Assembly (NCBI RefSeq): GCF_022376445.1
Contig: NW_025955612.1
Span: forward strand, 1 to 18,505
From: Fomitopsis serialis
Lineage: Eukaryota > Basidiomycota > Agaricomycetes > Polyporales > Fomitopsidaceae
Length of the DNA: 18,505 nt
Reading direction: 5' to 3'
Shown: in pieces, positions 8,175 to 18,173 of the stretch
Numbering within the stretch: position 1 is the stretch's first letter
Layout: every line of letters starts with the position of its first letter
Notes under the pieces: model-generated
What the model saw: only the letters and a program-made list of their open reading frames with translations
Told to the model about the DNA's origin: nothing
The model's database searches: none
Program-made: the position numbers and the translations under genes

Positions 8175-10075
8175 TCATTCAGATCTCCGTCTGAGTAGCG
8201 GGATCTTCTCGCTGAAGCTGTGTAGAATGTGACCACGCTCTCTCCTCACGTAGCCCAGATAGGTTGTGGCACCGATGACGACGCTCACGAAAGAGGTCAG
8301 AGCAGCTGTCCGGAACTGAGACGGCCGTGAAAGTATCATCGTGAGGACATACTGTACATAAGTATCAGCATTCACCATCAAGTCATTACGGCTGTGACGG
8401 ATGATGCTCACCTTCAGCATGTCGGCAATGTTCTGTAGCGAGTATTGCAGCGCAGATCTGTGGCAATTTTTCAGCCCGTCAGAACAGAACAGGGAGCAAT
8501 AGGTCGCCCACATCGCGTTCCGCCTCGGGTGCGAAGCTAATGCTAGCTGCAGTTCTTTCAACTGGCATAGGTCGAAGGCCCAGAGACCTATCCTTGAAAG
8601 CATCATTCCTGGACTTTCTTAGTGTGATACTATCAGGGAACAACCAAATTCGCGTACCTCCGAACAGAAGTGCCGACTTCCAGGCTGGTCCGTGAGCATT
8701 TGGCTGACCACCCCCGACGAAGAATGACAAGGTCACCGGAAGCAGACAGACGACTTCCGACCTAAAGGATAGAATGGATTAATGGTGCGTTTTGGTTGAG
8801 CGTATATCTTTACCATATACTCCAGTTTCCGGCGCGTACAAGGCCGAGCCTTCTCTCCAAGAACGGCATAGCCACTGTTCCGAGGAGACCTGCGACAACG
8901 TTGAGACCGCGCATCCCAGCGATAAAAGGGTCCGTGTAGGACTCCGACTTGAGATAGCTGATCATCGTGCCGTCAAAGCTGAGGACAGTGAAGTATAGAC
9001 ACGAGATGGATATCGAGGACAGGAAGATCGGATGCTGGATGAATTCGTGCCAGTCTGACAAAGTGGCGCGTAGATATGACTGTATTGTGGTGACGAGGTT
9101 GACGATTAGGCCAGAGGTTTGCTCATCCCTGCGAAGCTGTGCCTGCCACTGCTGTTCGGCTTGCCTTGCAGCTTGTGCTATCAGCAAGGAAGGGAATCGC
9201 TGATAGACGATGTCGACCCCTAGGGCAGGGTAATCAGAGAATATACAACATTTGAAACGGTACGGATACATACATAGTAACTCGAACACAATGCATACTG
9301 CTTCGACGCCGCAGAGGCAATATGCAGTGATGATGTTCGAAGTTACGCTGGTGAGCAGGGAGACGAAAAGCGGCGCGAGCAGCTTGCACAATAGGTCAAT
9401 GCGTCGCATGTACGTGTTGATCAAAGTGAGGTGCTCCGATGATCCCTCGGCAATGACTGTCACCCAGTCCCTCTCAATTGCGACGGACAGCGCAACCCCA
9501 GAAAGATTCTGGATACAGCCACATATGACGATGAGGGCAAACATTGCTGCGCCCAAAGGAGTTGACCATTTCTGCGTCAATTGCTCTTCCATTCCGAGGC
9601 GGTAGAACAGGACGAGAGAGCCCGCGTATGCTCCGCATGCCGATGCCTTCACGACCATGACGCAGACCCGCACCAGACGGAGGTTATTCCGGATGTCAAC
9701 CTGGTGCCCGGCCCATCCTGAGAGAACGATGGCAGTCCCCGTCGTCAGGAAACCGAATATAGAAGCAGGGAGCAGGGAGTCGGGGAACAGCGTGATGAGG
9801 AAGAGGTAAATCGCAAATTCAGCAGTACGTGAGCCCCAAGAGCTAAGTAAAATTATATTTGAATCATAGCTTCATCTGACGAATGCATGCGTAGTGGCAT
9901 ACCTCGAAAAGTGCTGCACAAGAAGCAGAATGAGCGCCTTTCGATCGAGAGGTGCATCTGCCGTATCCAGATTGGCCGTTTCTGCGACACTGGGGGCCTG
10001 AGGCGGCACATCTACATCAATCATAGGATCCGGGACCTTGGAATGCTGCTGTCTTGAGACGCTTGGAGATGTCAT
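8175..10075 (-). CDS. Ferroportin-family (SLC40) metal exporter
   Basis: Seven exons join in phase: 10075-9903, 9842-9274, 9219-8814, 8761-8658, 8608-8512, 8457-8412 and 8351-8175, giving about 523 aa. After a hydrophilic N-terminus come SSWGSRTAEFAIYLFLITLF, FLTTGTAIVLSGWAGHQVDI, ERDWVTVIAE, TYMRRIDLLCKLLAPLFVSL, then LYFTVLSFDGTMISYLKSES and MRGLNVVAGLLGTV, all in ferroportin order, and finally LSRIGLWAFDL and HPRRN. Ferroportins are MFS-fold exporters of Fe2+ and related divalent metals; in fungi the location (plasma membrane or vacuole) is not established. The splice joins restore family motifs, for example ELLWVDIVYQRFP across 9220-9273. Three introns (9220-9273, 8458-8511, 8352-8411) are multiples of three without a stop and would give inserted peptides if retained. 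From memory of the human protein, the metal ligands Asp39, Cys326 and His507 align with Ser, Gly and Lys here, while His32 seems kept. Confidence 0.9.
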
Positions 10076-10712
10076 GTCCAACGTGGGATCGAATTCCGCA
10101 GGCCCGGGGACGCAAGGCTACCGCCTGCGCTGCGCTCCTTCAACACGAGTTCCGAGTCGACGAGATGCATAATCGATGGATCCCTAGTAGAGTTTTCGTG
10201 TTGAGGTTAGATATAGAGCGTATCCGAAGGGATACGTCTACATGCATAGACTGTAGGGGGCATAATCGAATCCTCGGAGTGTGTGAAGGTACAGTACAAC
10301 GCTACAACGAACCTACATGTGCAGGCGCCCGTGTTTAGCGCTTAGCGCTCTGAGTCGGCCTCAAGTGAGTATTATAATAATAACAGACTGTAGCATGGCA
10401 GCAACCTGATTCTATTGCACTGGTCCCTCGGTACGCATCCACCTCACTTCCAATTGACCTCTGAAACCCTCATATCCAAATGATGACCTGCCATGGGCCG
10501 CAAAGATCCGAGCCGTACTAAGATGTGGGCGGGTCACATACAAGTGTGAACAGTTGTTGAAGCTTTGGAGGCCGGATCAATTTGTCGAATATGCATTTCT
10601 TGACGAATTGATGTTGTGCAATAGTTACGCATCTAATCCATCTCATCCCCCGCGCAAATACATAGTAGGGGCGGAAGAGCGTAAGTAGCGATGGCATTCA
10701 GCGTACGTTCTG
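10076..10712. promoter_or_regulatory. Promoter region of ferroportin and 3' flank of the HAD gene
   Basis: No gene of its own is supported. On the minus strand a TATAT (10211-10215) lies about 136 bases before the ferroportin start and is a weak TATA candidate. AGCGCT occurs twice near 10336-10350 as AGCGCTTAGCGCT. I looked for GATA-type iron-regulator sites (ATCWGATAA) and saw no clear match. The frame 10054-10338 has no recognisable content. Translation of the HAD gene as written would continue to 10643. Confidence 0.4.
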
Positions 10713-12561
10713 TCAGTGACCTTTCGCGAGCTCCCGCTCAATGGCCCACTTGACAGCCTCCTCGACGTCGCTCGCTTGGTGAGTCGGAGTGTGCGAGGGG
10801 GACCCTGCTGAGGGTCATACACTCCGGTATGCACTAGCACAGACGACCAGCCTGCAGCGTTCGCTCCAGCTATATCTGCGACAGATATTGGCTCCCGTCC
10901 CATTGAACCTCTCACAACGAAGCTTACCTGATTCAGGGTTGTCTGAGCACGGGCGCAGACACATCAGCATGGGAAAATCATATACTCATGAGGCCAGTAC
11001 AAACCTCCCACCATATACCTAGGACGCCAGGTTAAGCATGGTCGGTAACACGTATGGCATTCATACTCACACGCGCGGTGGTCTGTCAGCCAGTTGGCCA
11101 TACAGTTCGTTGAACCGGTCATGCAAGACTTGTTTGGTAAACTGATAGGTGGCCTCCGTCGGTTTCCCAAATTGCACGTACGGGTACTCTGCACCAGACA
11201 CGGCCTATCACGGGTCAGTGACCAGCACTCAGCGGTGTGTGTCATGTACCTTGTAGACGGCCTGGAACGCAATCCTGAAGCCGCCCTGCCCGAGTCGAGG
11301 TCGCTCGAAGTTTGCTTTCCACAGCAGGTCTGGATTGCAGAATATGAGCTCCGGGCGCCGATGCTGACTGGCCTGTGTCGTGCTGTCACGTCCCACCGTG
11401 CCGCCGGGGCCACCATGTGGCCCTCCAATGATACCGCCCGACTGGAAGACATCACACAGAATTTGGATGTCCAATGCCCAATTGCGGGGGTCATGGAAGA
11501 CGAAGGCGGCGGCGATGGGCGTTTGTGTGAAGTCGACTTCCTGTATGGCACCGAGCTTTGCGGTAAGAATAGCCAGCTATTTGCGCCGTGGGAGGGAACA
11601 GACCTTTGTTGACTGCCGTTCCAACTCGGTTAGATCGTGGAAGGGCCAGACCCTACCAGCCTTTTAATACATATGCGGCCAGATGCGTGCGGTTCAACCT
11701 ACGCAGGATTCCATGCGAGCACGTCTAGAGTGGTGTAGGCTTTGCTGAATCCATAACTAACGCAGGATATATTCAGCGTCCGAGTGCGATGCCGAGTAAG
11801 TCTAGATTGCACCCTTCAGCCACTTTGCGCACTTCATCATTTCTCCCTCCAAGGACTAGTACGGGAAGGTTGGCATACTTCTCCACTATTTGCTTTAAGA
11901 CGGTATGTGACTGGATAATGTGTGTCTTGTCGATCTGTATGAGGTCTCTCAGTGTATGGTCCGCAGACGACTCAGACACAAGGCCGACCTCGAATCCGAG
12001 AATCGAGGTGAGCTTTTTGCAGCGGGCCTCCTCGGATGTGCCGCCTCCGTTGGTCAGCTACGCAACATCGTGGTTTTCTGTCAGAAAACTAGGGCACCGC
12101 CCGGGAATGCACTGCGCGCACCAAAATATAGGGTATCTTGCTTGCATCAATTCCATCAGCACGCTGCCGAACACGCTGCAGATTGAATGGACACACCTTC
12201 CGGTAGGATTGGCTCCTTCGAGTATAGCGAGCGCACGCTTAGCAGCTGGTATCGCCTGAGAGCCGCGCAAAAGGACGCCATCCTTGTGGAATAAGCATTC
12301 AATGTGGTATGGTCTAGAGTCATGCCGTAGAGTGGCAGCCTATCGACGTACGATATCGAACGCAAAGGCTAGCGGAGGGAAGGTATCCTTGAGAGGCGTG
12401 TTGGCTGCGATATTGTCCACATTATATCAGAGACAACGCCGATGTATCGTCGGCTTACATTGGTATGAGCGATGTGCGTAATGCCATTGCGAGATACTAG
12501 CAGGTTGTCTAGGTAGCTTCCAAAGCGAAGGCACATTAGACAAGGCACGAGCACGTATCAT
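10713..12561 (-). CDS. HAD subfamily IIA hydrolase (CECR5/YKR070W type), frameshifted near the C-terminus
   Basis: Thirteen exons: 12561-12459, 12404-12352, 12282-12197, 12140-12122, 12057-11989, 11934-11813, 11756-11703, 11652-11604, 11555-11250, 11186-11071, 11018-11005, 10942-10928 and 10875-10713, about 389 aa once the frame is reconciled. The N-terminus MIRARALSNVPSLWK is basic and lacks acidic residues, suggesting mitochondrial import. HAD motifs are all present: I, AFDIDGVLLRG with the nucleophile and acid/base Asp pair; II, ILLTNGGG; III, VQFGKPT; IV, VYMVGDNPESDIAG. QSHTVLKQIVEKY, DPRNWALDIQILCDV, FCNPDLLW and RPRLGQG are typical of this subfamily. Substrate is unknown; related enzymes are phosphatases. 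In the last exon the frame changes at a run of five G on the plus strand (10797-10801): upstream reads VYDPQQGPP, and the conserved ending DVEEAVKWAIERELAKGH lies in another frame. As written, the protein would run on to 10643 with an unrelated tail. Confidence 0.85.
10928..11018 (-). other. Two consecutive micro-exons encoding HAD motif IV
   Basis: Exon 11018-11005 (14 nt) and exon 10942-10928 (15 nt) are separated by a 62-nt intron and flanked by 52-nt introns. Together with the exons on either side they spell VYMVGDNPESDIAG, the metal-binding motif IV of the HAD fold. The splice signals are CCTAG/GTTTGT and CTCAG/GTAAGC. Skipping either would remove the catalytic aspartates, so both must be included for an active enzyme. 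Confidence 0.8.
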
Positions 12562-12900
12562 AGAGGCTTGGCTCCGGAGCAGCAACCAGGCGAGAACGTC
12601 TATGAGTAACGGTCGGAAGTAAGTGCGTTCTGAGTCGGTGGCGGATCGAAGGACGTAGCCTTTCCCGATTTCTGAGCCTGCATTGTCACGTGTCCATGCT
12701 ACACACAATGATCTCTTCGAGACTTCGACCGTGACTCCATTAGGTATTTACAAGCCCTTCCAGTAGGCAGAACTTGTGGCACGATATTACATCAACACGC
12801 CGGCATGTTATACCACAAGGAGGTAAATAGGAATGTACACACAGAAGGATCAATATATGATATCGTTGTACTACAAGCTCCAAATGGCAGCGATTGTCCC

Positions 12901-12926
12901 TACCAGTGACCGGTTGACCACTGGTA
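12901..12926. repeat. 26-bp dyad with 8-bp perfect arms
   Basis: TACCAGTG and CACTGGTA flank a 10-base core that contains the palindrome ACCGGT. Such dyads are typical of binding sites for dimeric transcription factors, but no regulated gene is identified here. It also falls inside the 36-nt degenerate repeat on the minus strand, so part of the symmetry may be incidental. Confidence 0.5.
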
Positions 12927-13980
12927 TCACAGTGCCTGTAAATGAGCCATCTACTACAGGTACGAAGCTCGCACGCGCGGTTAGTACTGTAACTTCACAC
13001 AGCTTCACACGCGATGTGTCGCGAGTGGGGGACCCGTCAACAAGAACACGAATCACGGCAAAAGACAGGTGTTGCCACTGGCCGCGCCGGTGAGATCAGC
13101 CAGCCATTCGGACCGATATGTAAGTGCGCTGGTATGCACGCACAAGCTGCGATGGAGGCGGTGGCCGTTGGCATACAACAGTGGGCGACACTTCTCCGAA
13201 AGAGTCGGCCCATCTGACAGCCGCAACTCCGCGGCTCTGAAGCCGCAAAGGTATACGTACCGCCTCATAGCCAGTTATCTGTTGCCTCCCGAGCGCCGCT
13301 CTGCGCGCCACAGACAACGTGAACCACAGGCATGTTCGGCCAAGAGGACGCCTCACGCGTGTATGTAAGTACAAGTCGTCTTGGCGAGAATCCGTCATGT
13401 CGAGTCAGCGCCCATGCCAGCATAGGTCGCTCGTTGCTGGGCGACCTGTGGTGTATGTGATGCCACGGAGTAACTTACCTGCGCAAATTCGATTGGGTTG
13501 GGCAACGGTCCCTTTCGGTCCCTGGGCCTGAGGCATCCCAAATCCCAAGGCACCAAGACGGATGCATTCCGAGCGTTCGGAAGCAGACCGAATGCTGAAC
13601 GGACATGAGGAGCCGCCGCACGCGGGGAACAGACCGATTGAGAATGACTTGTCCTGGGAGGTGGCGGTACAGGAACAGCCCACATGACAGATAGGATGGT
13701 GCGCATCGTGGTGGGGTTGTCCAGCATCTGCACAAGGAACGTGGCCAACCGCGACTGCCACCGTCGCCGCTCGGGGGCGAGTGAGATTGCGAAACCCTGG
13801 CGTTGTCGTGAGCAGAGTCCTGAGCTGGTCGCGGGGGCCACAGCCAAGATCATGATGGTGGTGTCCAGTAGCTTGGAGGCAGAAAGATAGTGGGAAGAAG
13901 AATAGCAATGTGGACGGAGGCAGCGAGAAGCACAGGGTCCGAGTGCAGGGTTCAGAACGGATGCTTATGTCACCCGAGAG

Positions 13981-14110
13981 CCGCCCATCCATCTCTCTTT
14001 GACCGCGTCCCTCCTCCGTCTCTCTCTCCTGTCCGCCTGGCCACCCCCGCCTGCCGTCGTCCTCCACGACCTCCGTCCGCGGCTCACCCGCCCTCGTACG
14101 ACTCCTCCGG
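13981..14110 (+). promoter_or_regulatory. CT-rich tract, probable promoter/leader of the ankyrin gene
   Basis: This stretch is mostly C and T on the plus strand (for example TCTCTCTCTCCTGTCC), about 190-320 bases before the ATG at 14300. In filamentous fungi such tracts commonly mark transcription starts of TATA-less genes. No TATA box is seen nearby. Confidence 0.5.
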
Positions 14111-14299
14111 ATAGTCAGCTGATTCGCAGTTGCTTCCGCTGCCTACTTGCCGCGCCTCGCTCTGGTGGATCTCTAGAGCAACCCAGTGGGGCCGACGCCG
14201 CTATCAGCCTGCATTGCCTCTGGACAGTCTTCTTCTTGATTTATGTCGCCCAGAGCGCTGGCAACTGTCTTCATCTTCTCTGTACTTGCCTAAGTCACC

Positions 14300-17200
14300 A
14301 TGCCGGTGGTATCGAGACCCCAGCGTCCCGAAGCAATTCAGGCGAAGTACAACGTTACCGTCGATTGTAAGTCAAAAGCGTTCAGGTGGTGTGCTGTGTT
14401 ATGCACACACACTGGTACCGGACGAACTGTGCGACCTGACGCACAACTTGTAGTTCCACACTTGGGTCTTCATACCGCTGCAGCTACGGGCAATCTGGGG
14501 CTAGTCAAGTACGCGCTTGACCATGGCCAACCAATCAACTCGGTATTGGACGGGGTACTACCTTTGCATGCGGCGTGTTCAGGAGGCAATGACCACGTCG
14601 TTCGGTTGTTGATCGAGAAGGGTGCGGATGTGAATGCGCCTCGGTGAGTAACACATATATATCGACCTCTCGCAGGCATTGAGTGTAGCGTTCGTCCACG
14701 CCTTGCAGGTTACCGCGGCGATACACCAGCGACAAAAATCGAGATACGTCGGCGCCGATCGTGGGTACGTCTGGATCGACGCCCCTTCATTTCGCCTGTG
14801 CGAACGGGCACACCCCCGTTGTGCTCACGTTGCTCATGCATGGCGCACACCCCGATCGCGCCGACAAACACGGGACCACGCCGGAGATGCTTGCACGGCA
14901 GAATGGCTGGACGGCCTGTGCGGAGGTCTTGCACAACTGGAGCCTTAACAAAGATCGGGACCTTCGGGAGAAAGAGGAGTTGACTCCATCGCAAACTGGC
15001 GACGCAAGCGCCATCATCGATACCAAGCATGTCTGTGGAGGTCATGAGTGCCGGTTTTGCACTAGCAAGAGGTTGCGGGTAAAGCGGTCCATTGACCACG
15101 CTCTGAACATGCTGAAACCATCACTTTCGCAACTGCACTCGTCAACTCTCGGGGAGAGTGCGGGTACGACTTTGGAGACCATCATCGCTTCACCGTTGCT
15201 TCCCACAGACTCTTTCGGTGAATCCTTACTGCGATCCAGCTCGGAATTGGCTGCTGCATCTGACTCTCCGGAACGTCGACCGTCGCTTCCCGACGTCTTC
15301 GACCCTTCGCAGACGATGCCGATGTCGCGACGTTCACATGGCGGTACGGGGACGAGCTCGCGGAGACCTCGATCGGCAGGGAACAACGCGGAGCAGCAAA
15401 CAGTTGGTCGACGGGTGAAGGGGAAAGTGTCGCTTCTAAGTATGTTCAAGAAAGGCGACACGTCCATTGCACCTGAAGGCTCGCCCGGCCATGCGTCTAG
15501 CTCGTACACACCATCGATAGCCTCAGCATCTGCGTCTCCACCTCCTGGCACTCCCAGACGTTCAGATGTCCATGCTTCAAGCTCAACGAGCGATGCTTTC
15601 GTTCCTTCATCCAGACTTTCCGACCATGCTTCTTATTCGGACATGACGATCCAAGGACGGCCACGAGGTCGTGTATTCAGCGAAGGCGAAGCCACCCGGG
15701 TGCCCCCATTACCCACGGCCGTCGACTTGCACCGCGTGCTGTCTGACGAGCGGTCAAGGACCCTGTCTAGTCCGAACGTCCCGGATGGTCAGCTGCCCGA
15801 ATCCTCGTCTGGCTCGCTGTCGGGAAACCGGAGCCCATCTGTGCGGCCTGGCATTCTCCGCCCGCATAACCGTTCTATCTCCCAGCAGTCCCAACCCGAC
15901 AGTCCGCGGTCAGGCTCCGTCGGCCCTCCCTCATCCCGTTCTTTGCGTTTTGACTCTCCGACCACCGCGACTCCCGCACGATCGAGCGATGACCGCCGAC
16001 AGTCTAGTCATAGTCCAGCCAGGAGTCTCAAGATGGCACGCAGCGTCAGTTCGATGCGGAGTATCGGTGCAGTGGAAGCCACCCGGTCACCCTTGAGGAC
16101 CGCTATCGACATTGCTGAGCCTTCGTATGACGTGGGGGCCACTGACGAACCTCACAATGTCTTCGATGAGGACGAGGAAGAGTACGGGGAGCCCATCGTC
16201 ACGGAAGACCATATTACAGAACTCGACTCGCGTCTCAACGCACTCCAGGTCATCGAGGGCCCGAAGCGAAACTCGCTGCTCTCGCAAGGATCGTTGTCGC
16301 CTCTACCATCGCCTTCCAGGCTGACCGCAGCCAACGGCTTCGATTGCCCGTTCAGCATCAACGAGCCGCCGCCGGACGACGTCGATTCTCCTACGCGCCA
16401 GACCTTCCTCGGCGTGAACGGTAACGAGAATCGGATGCGTGGCGATTCCATGAGTAGCATGAGCACGAATGGGACTAGTGGGTACCTCCCTACGCCAGGG
16501 GTGCAGCAGTCGCAGTTGCCGTCCCCGTGGATCACCTCGAGCACATCGACGCCGCCAGAATATCCCTCGATGGACCATGGAGGCCGGAGAAGGATCCAGC
16601 GCACGCCGTCTTCCACATACTCCAACGATACGGAGCCGGTTCACAAACCCAAGGGACCCCCTAGTGCCCTTGACATTGACATCGGGTCCATCTCGTCGTA
16701 CGCCCAGGCAGAGGCCTTGGTGCAGCGTGCGCAGCAGAGCATCTTGGAGTTGCAGGACATACAGGTAGCATATGCGCCGCCGAGCGCGGGTATCAGTGCT
16801 GGTCACACACCGTTGAGCGCGAAACTGGCGGCGTACGGGGAGAGTCTTGCTATTGAGCGGAAGTTTAGACAGCAGGAGGAGAAGCGGAGCAGCTCTTCGA
16901 CAGTGCGAAGCCGCCGTCCCTCGGAGTTGAGTACGCATTCACGGCAAGACACGGTTGAGAGCAGCCCCGGGTCGAAGTTGGACAGGAAGTTCAGTCTGGA
17001 GGAGAGGCCACATAACCGCACCATCAGGCAGTCGAAAGTGAGAAGGCCGCACACTGCTGGCAGCACCGGTGAGTGTTTTTATCTGGTCTCATGTGCTCGC
17101 CTGTGGCAGGGCTGATACCAACATGATCGTCCAGCATCATCAGACATACTTGCGACGCCACCCAGGCCTGGGAGATCAATACCGTCCCCGCGCCACTTTC

Positions 17201-17631
17201 CCGCGTCCGGGTCGCAACACGCTGCACGGTCGAGTTCAGATCAACGCGTCGGTGATATTGCGACTTCGTACCCTCCGCCGATGTCCTCGTTCCTCACGAC
17301 GGAGACAGACATGTATGCCGCCGGGTCGAGACCTAGGGTGCCTCGCTCGCGCACACCTGATCCTAGTCTTGATGACCCCCTGGACCGCGGAGCCACGACT
17401 GGCGTCCCGCTTTCTCGCATATCGACGGCCCCCGTTCAGGACGCCTACCTCAAGCCCAAGCGCGGGCTCACCGACCAGGAGCGGCAGGTCGCGCGGGCGA
17501 CGAAGCTTGTGAAGATGGGCTTTTCCACTGCCGACTCATTCACTGCGACTAGCGTCAACCGTAACCAGACCGCGAACAGACACCGTTTCGGAGGCTTCAA
17601 AGGTTTCGTGCAGAGCCTCACCGGAAAGTGA
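14300..17631 (+). CDS. Ankyrin-repeat protein with a long disordered region
   Basis: Four exons join in phase: 14300-14366, 14454-14643, 14709-17068 and 17135-17631, about 1037 aa. After a short N-terminus come roughly four ankyrin repeats (residues about 25-165): LHTAAATGNLGLVKYALDHG, LPLHAACSGGNDHVVRLLIE, TPLHFACANGHTPVVLTLLM and TPEMLARQNGWTACAEVLHN. Next is a small Cys/His-rich patch HVCGGHECRFC (C-x4-C-x2-C, near residue 195) followed by the basic RLRVKRSIDHALNMLK. The remaining 800 residues are Ser/Pro-rich and low in hydrophobics, hence disordered, with acidic blocks (DEDEEEYGEP), a possible short helix ALVQRAQQSILELQDIQ, and a conserved-looking basic end GGFKGFVQSLTGK. No enzyme domain is visible. 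It is probably a cytosolic or nuclear scaffold with many proline-directed phosphosites; this is inference. The first intron (87 nt) is a multiple of three with no stop. Confidence 0.85.
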
Positions 17632-18173
17632 ACTCTTTTGGGTTTCACTTCTACGTTCCGCTCATGGGGCGCACCTGTTCATCGTCTATCCATGCGCCTG
17701 TTTCACCTTCCACTCTGCCCATATGTTATCGCTCATTATCGCTGCATCCCTCTCGCTCTCTGACCTGCTGTTGTTCCCTATCACTATTTGCGGATGTACG
17801 AGAAGTCGTGTAGCCATTGTATAAGTACCCCCTCATTTGTTCCGGATTCGTTCTCGAGTTATAGCGCTAAGTTACATCGTCCGCACACCCATGTATACGT
17901 TTACTCGCGCATTTGTACCAGTTATTTTGTCCACACATCTTCGAGCCTCGCTGGCCAGCTTCAACCTGTGACAAGGACAACCATTGTAAGGGCGCTTGTT
18001 TGCTGCCGTCGGCGGAGAGGCCGCGACAGCGCTGGGCGCTTGCGGGCGAGATCAATGGGCGTCCAGCGCAAGATAGTCGCCGATAGCATATATGCTGCCC
18101 GAGCCTCACCGGAGCGACCAAGACCGTACCGTTCACACCGTCTACGTCGACTGCCTACAGGTACTCCCATACA
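17632..18173. promoter_or_regulatory. Intergenic: ankyrin 3' UTR and zinc-finger promoter
   Basis: About 540 bases without a supported gene. The left part is T- and C-rich 3' flank of the ankyrin gene. A possible 5' UTR intron of the next gene runs from a GTAAGG near 17985 to CTACAG near 18158, but with no reading frame to test it this is only a suggestion. The open frames in this stretch match nothing. Confidence 0.35.

Larger units (their letters stand above)
12562..14299. other. Unresolved 1.7-kb region upstream of the ankyrin gene
   Basis: Several open frames exist on both strands (minus 13096-13398, 13395-13853 and 13405-14067; plus 13069-13368), but I recognise no domain in any and cannot splice a coherent protein. 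A minus-strand gene is possible: a CT-rich tract precedes an ATG at 13853, and a strong donor GTAAGT follows GAATTTGCGCAG near 13480. A 26-bp dyad (12901-12926) and a degenerate 36-nt repeat lie at the left end. The right end, about 13981-14110, is strongly CT-rich on the plus strand and is probably the promoter and leader of the ankyrin gene. A degraded gene, a fast-evolving secreted protein or a long non-coding RNA would all fit. Confidence 0.35.

Noticed and set aside
10773..10801. A 29-nt intron that would explain the HAD frame change
   Set aside because: GT and AG are present in the right phase, but 29 nt is far below the 48-69 nt of the other introns in this gene, so a 1-nt frameshift is the simpler reading.
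10964..11612. Overlapping 195-aa (minus) and 172-aa (plus) open frames
   Set aside because: Both are alternative frames of HAD hydrolase exons 9-11, whose correct frame carries clear family motifs.
13405..14067. 220-aa minus-strand frame containing a hydrophobic stretch and cysteines
   Set aside because: The upstream half is antisense of the CT-rich leader, hence low complexity, and no secreted Cys-rich family matches. Kept only as part of the unresolved region.
16303..16938. 211-aa minus-strand open frame
   Set aside because: Antisense shadow of the ankyrin gene's disordered exon; no recognisable motif.
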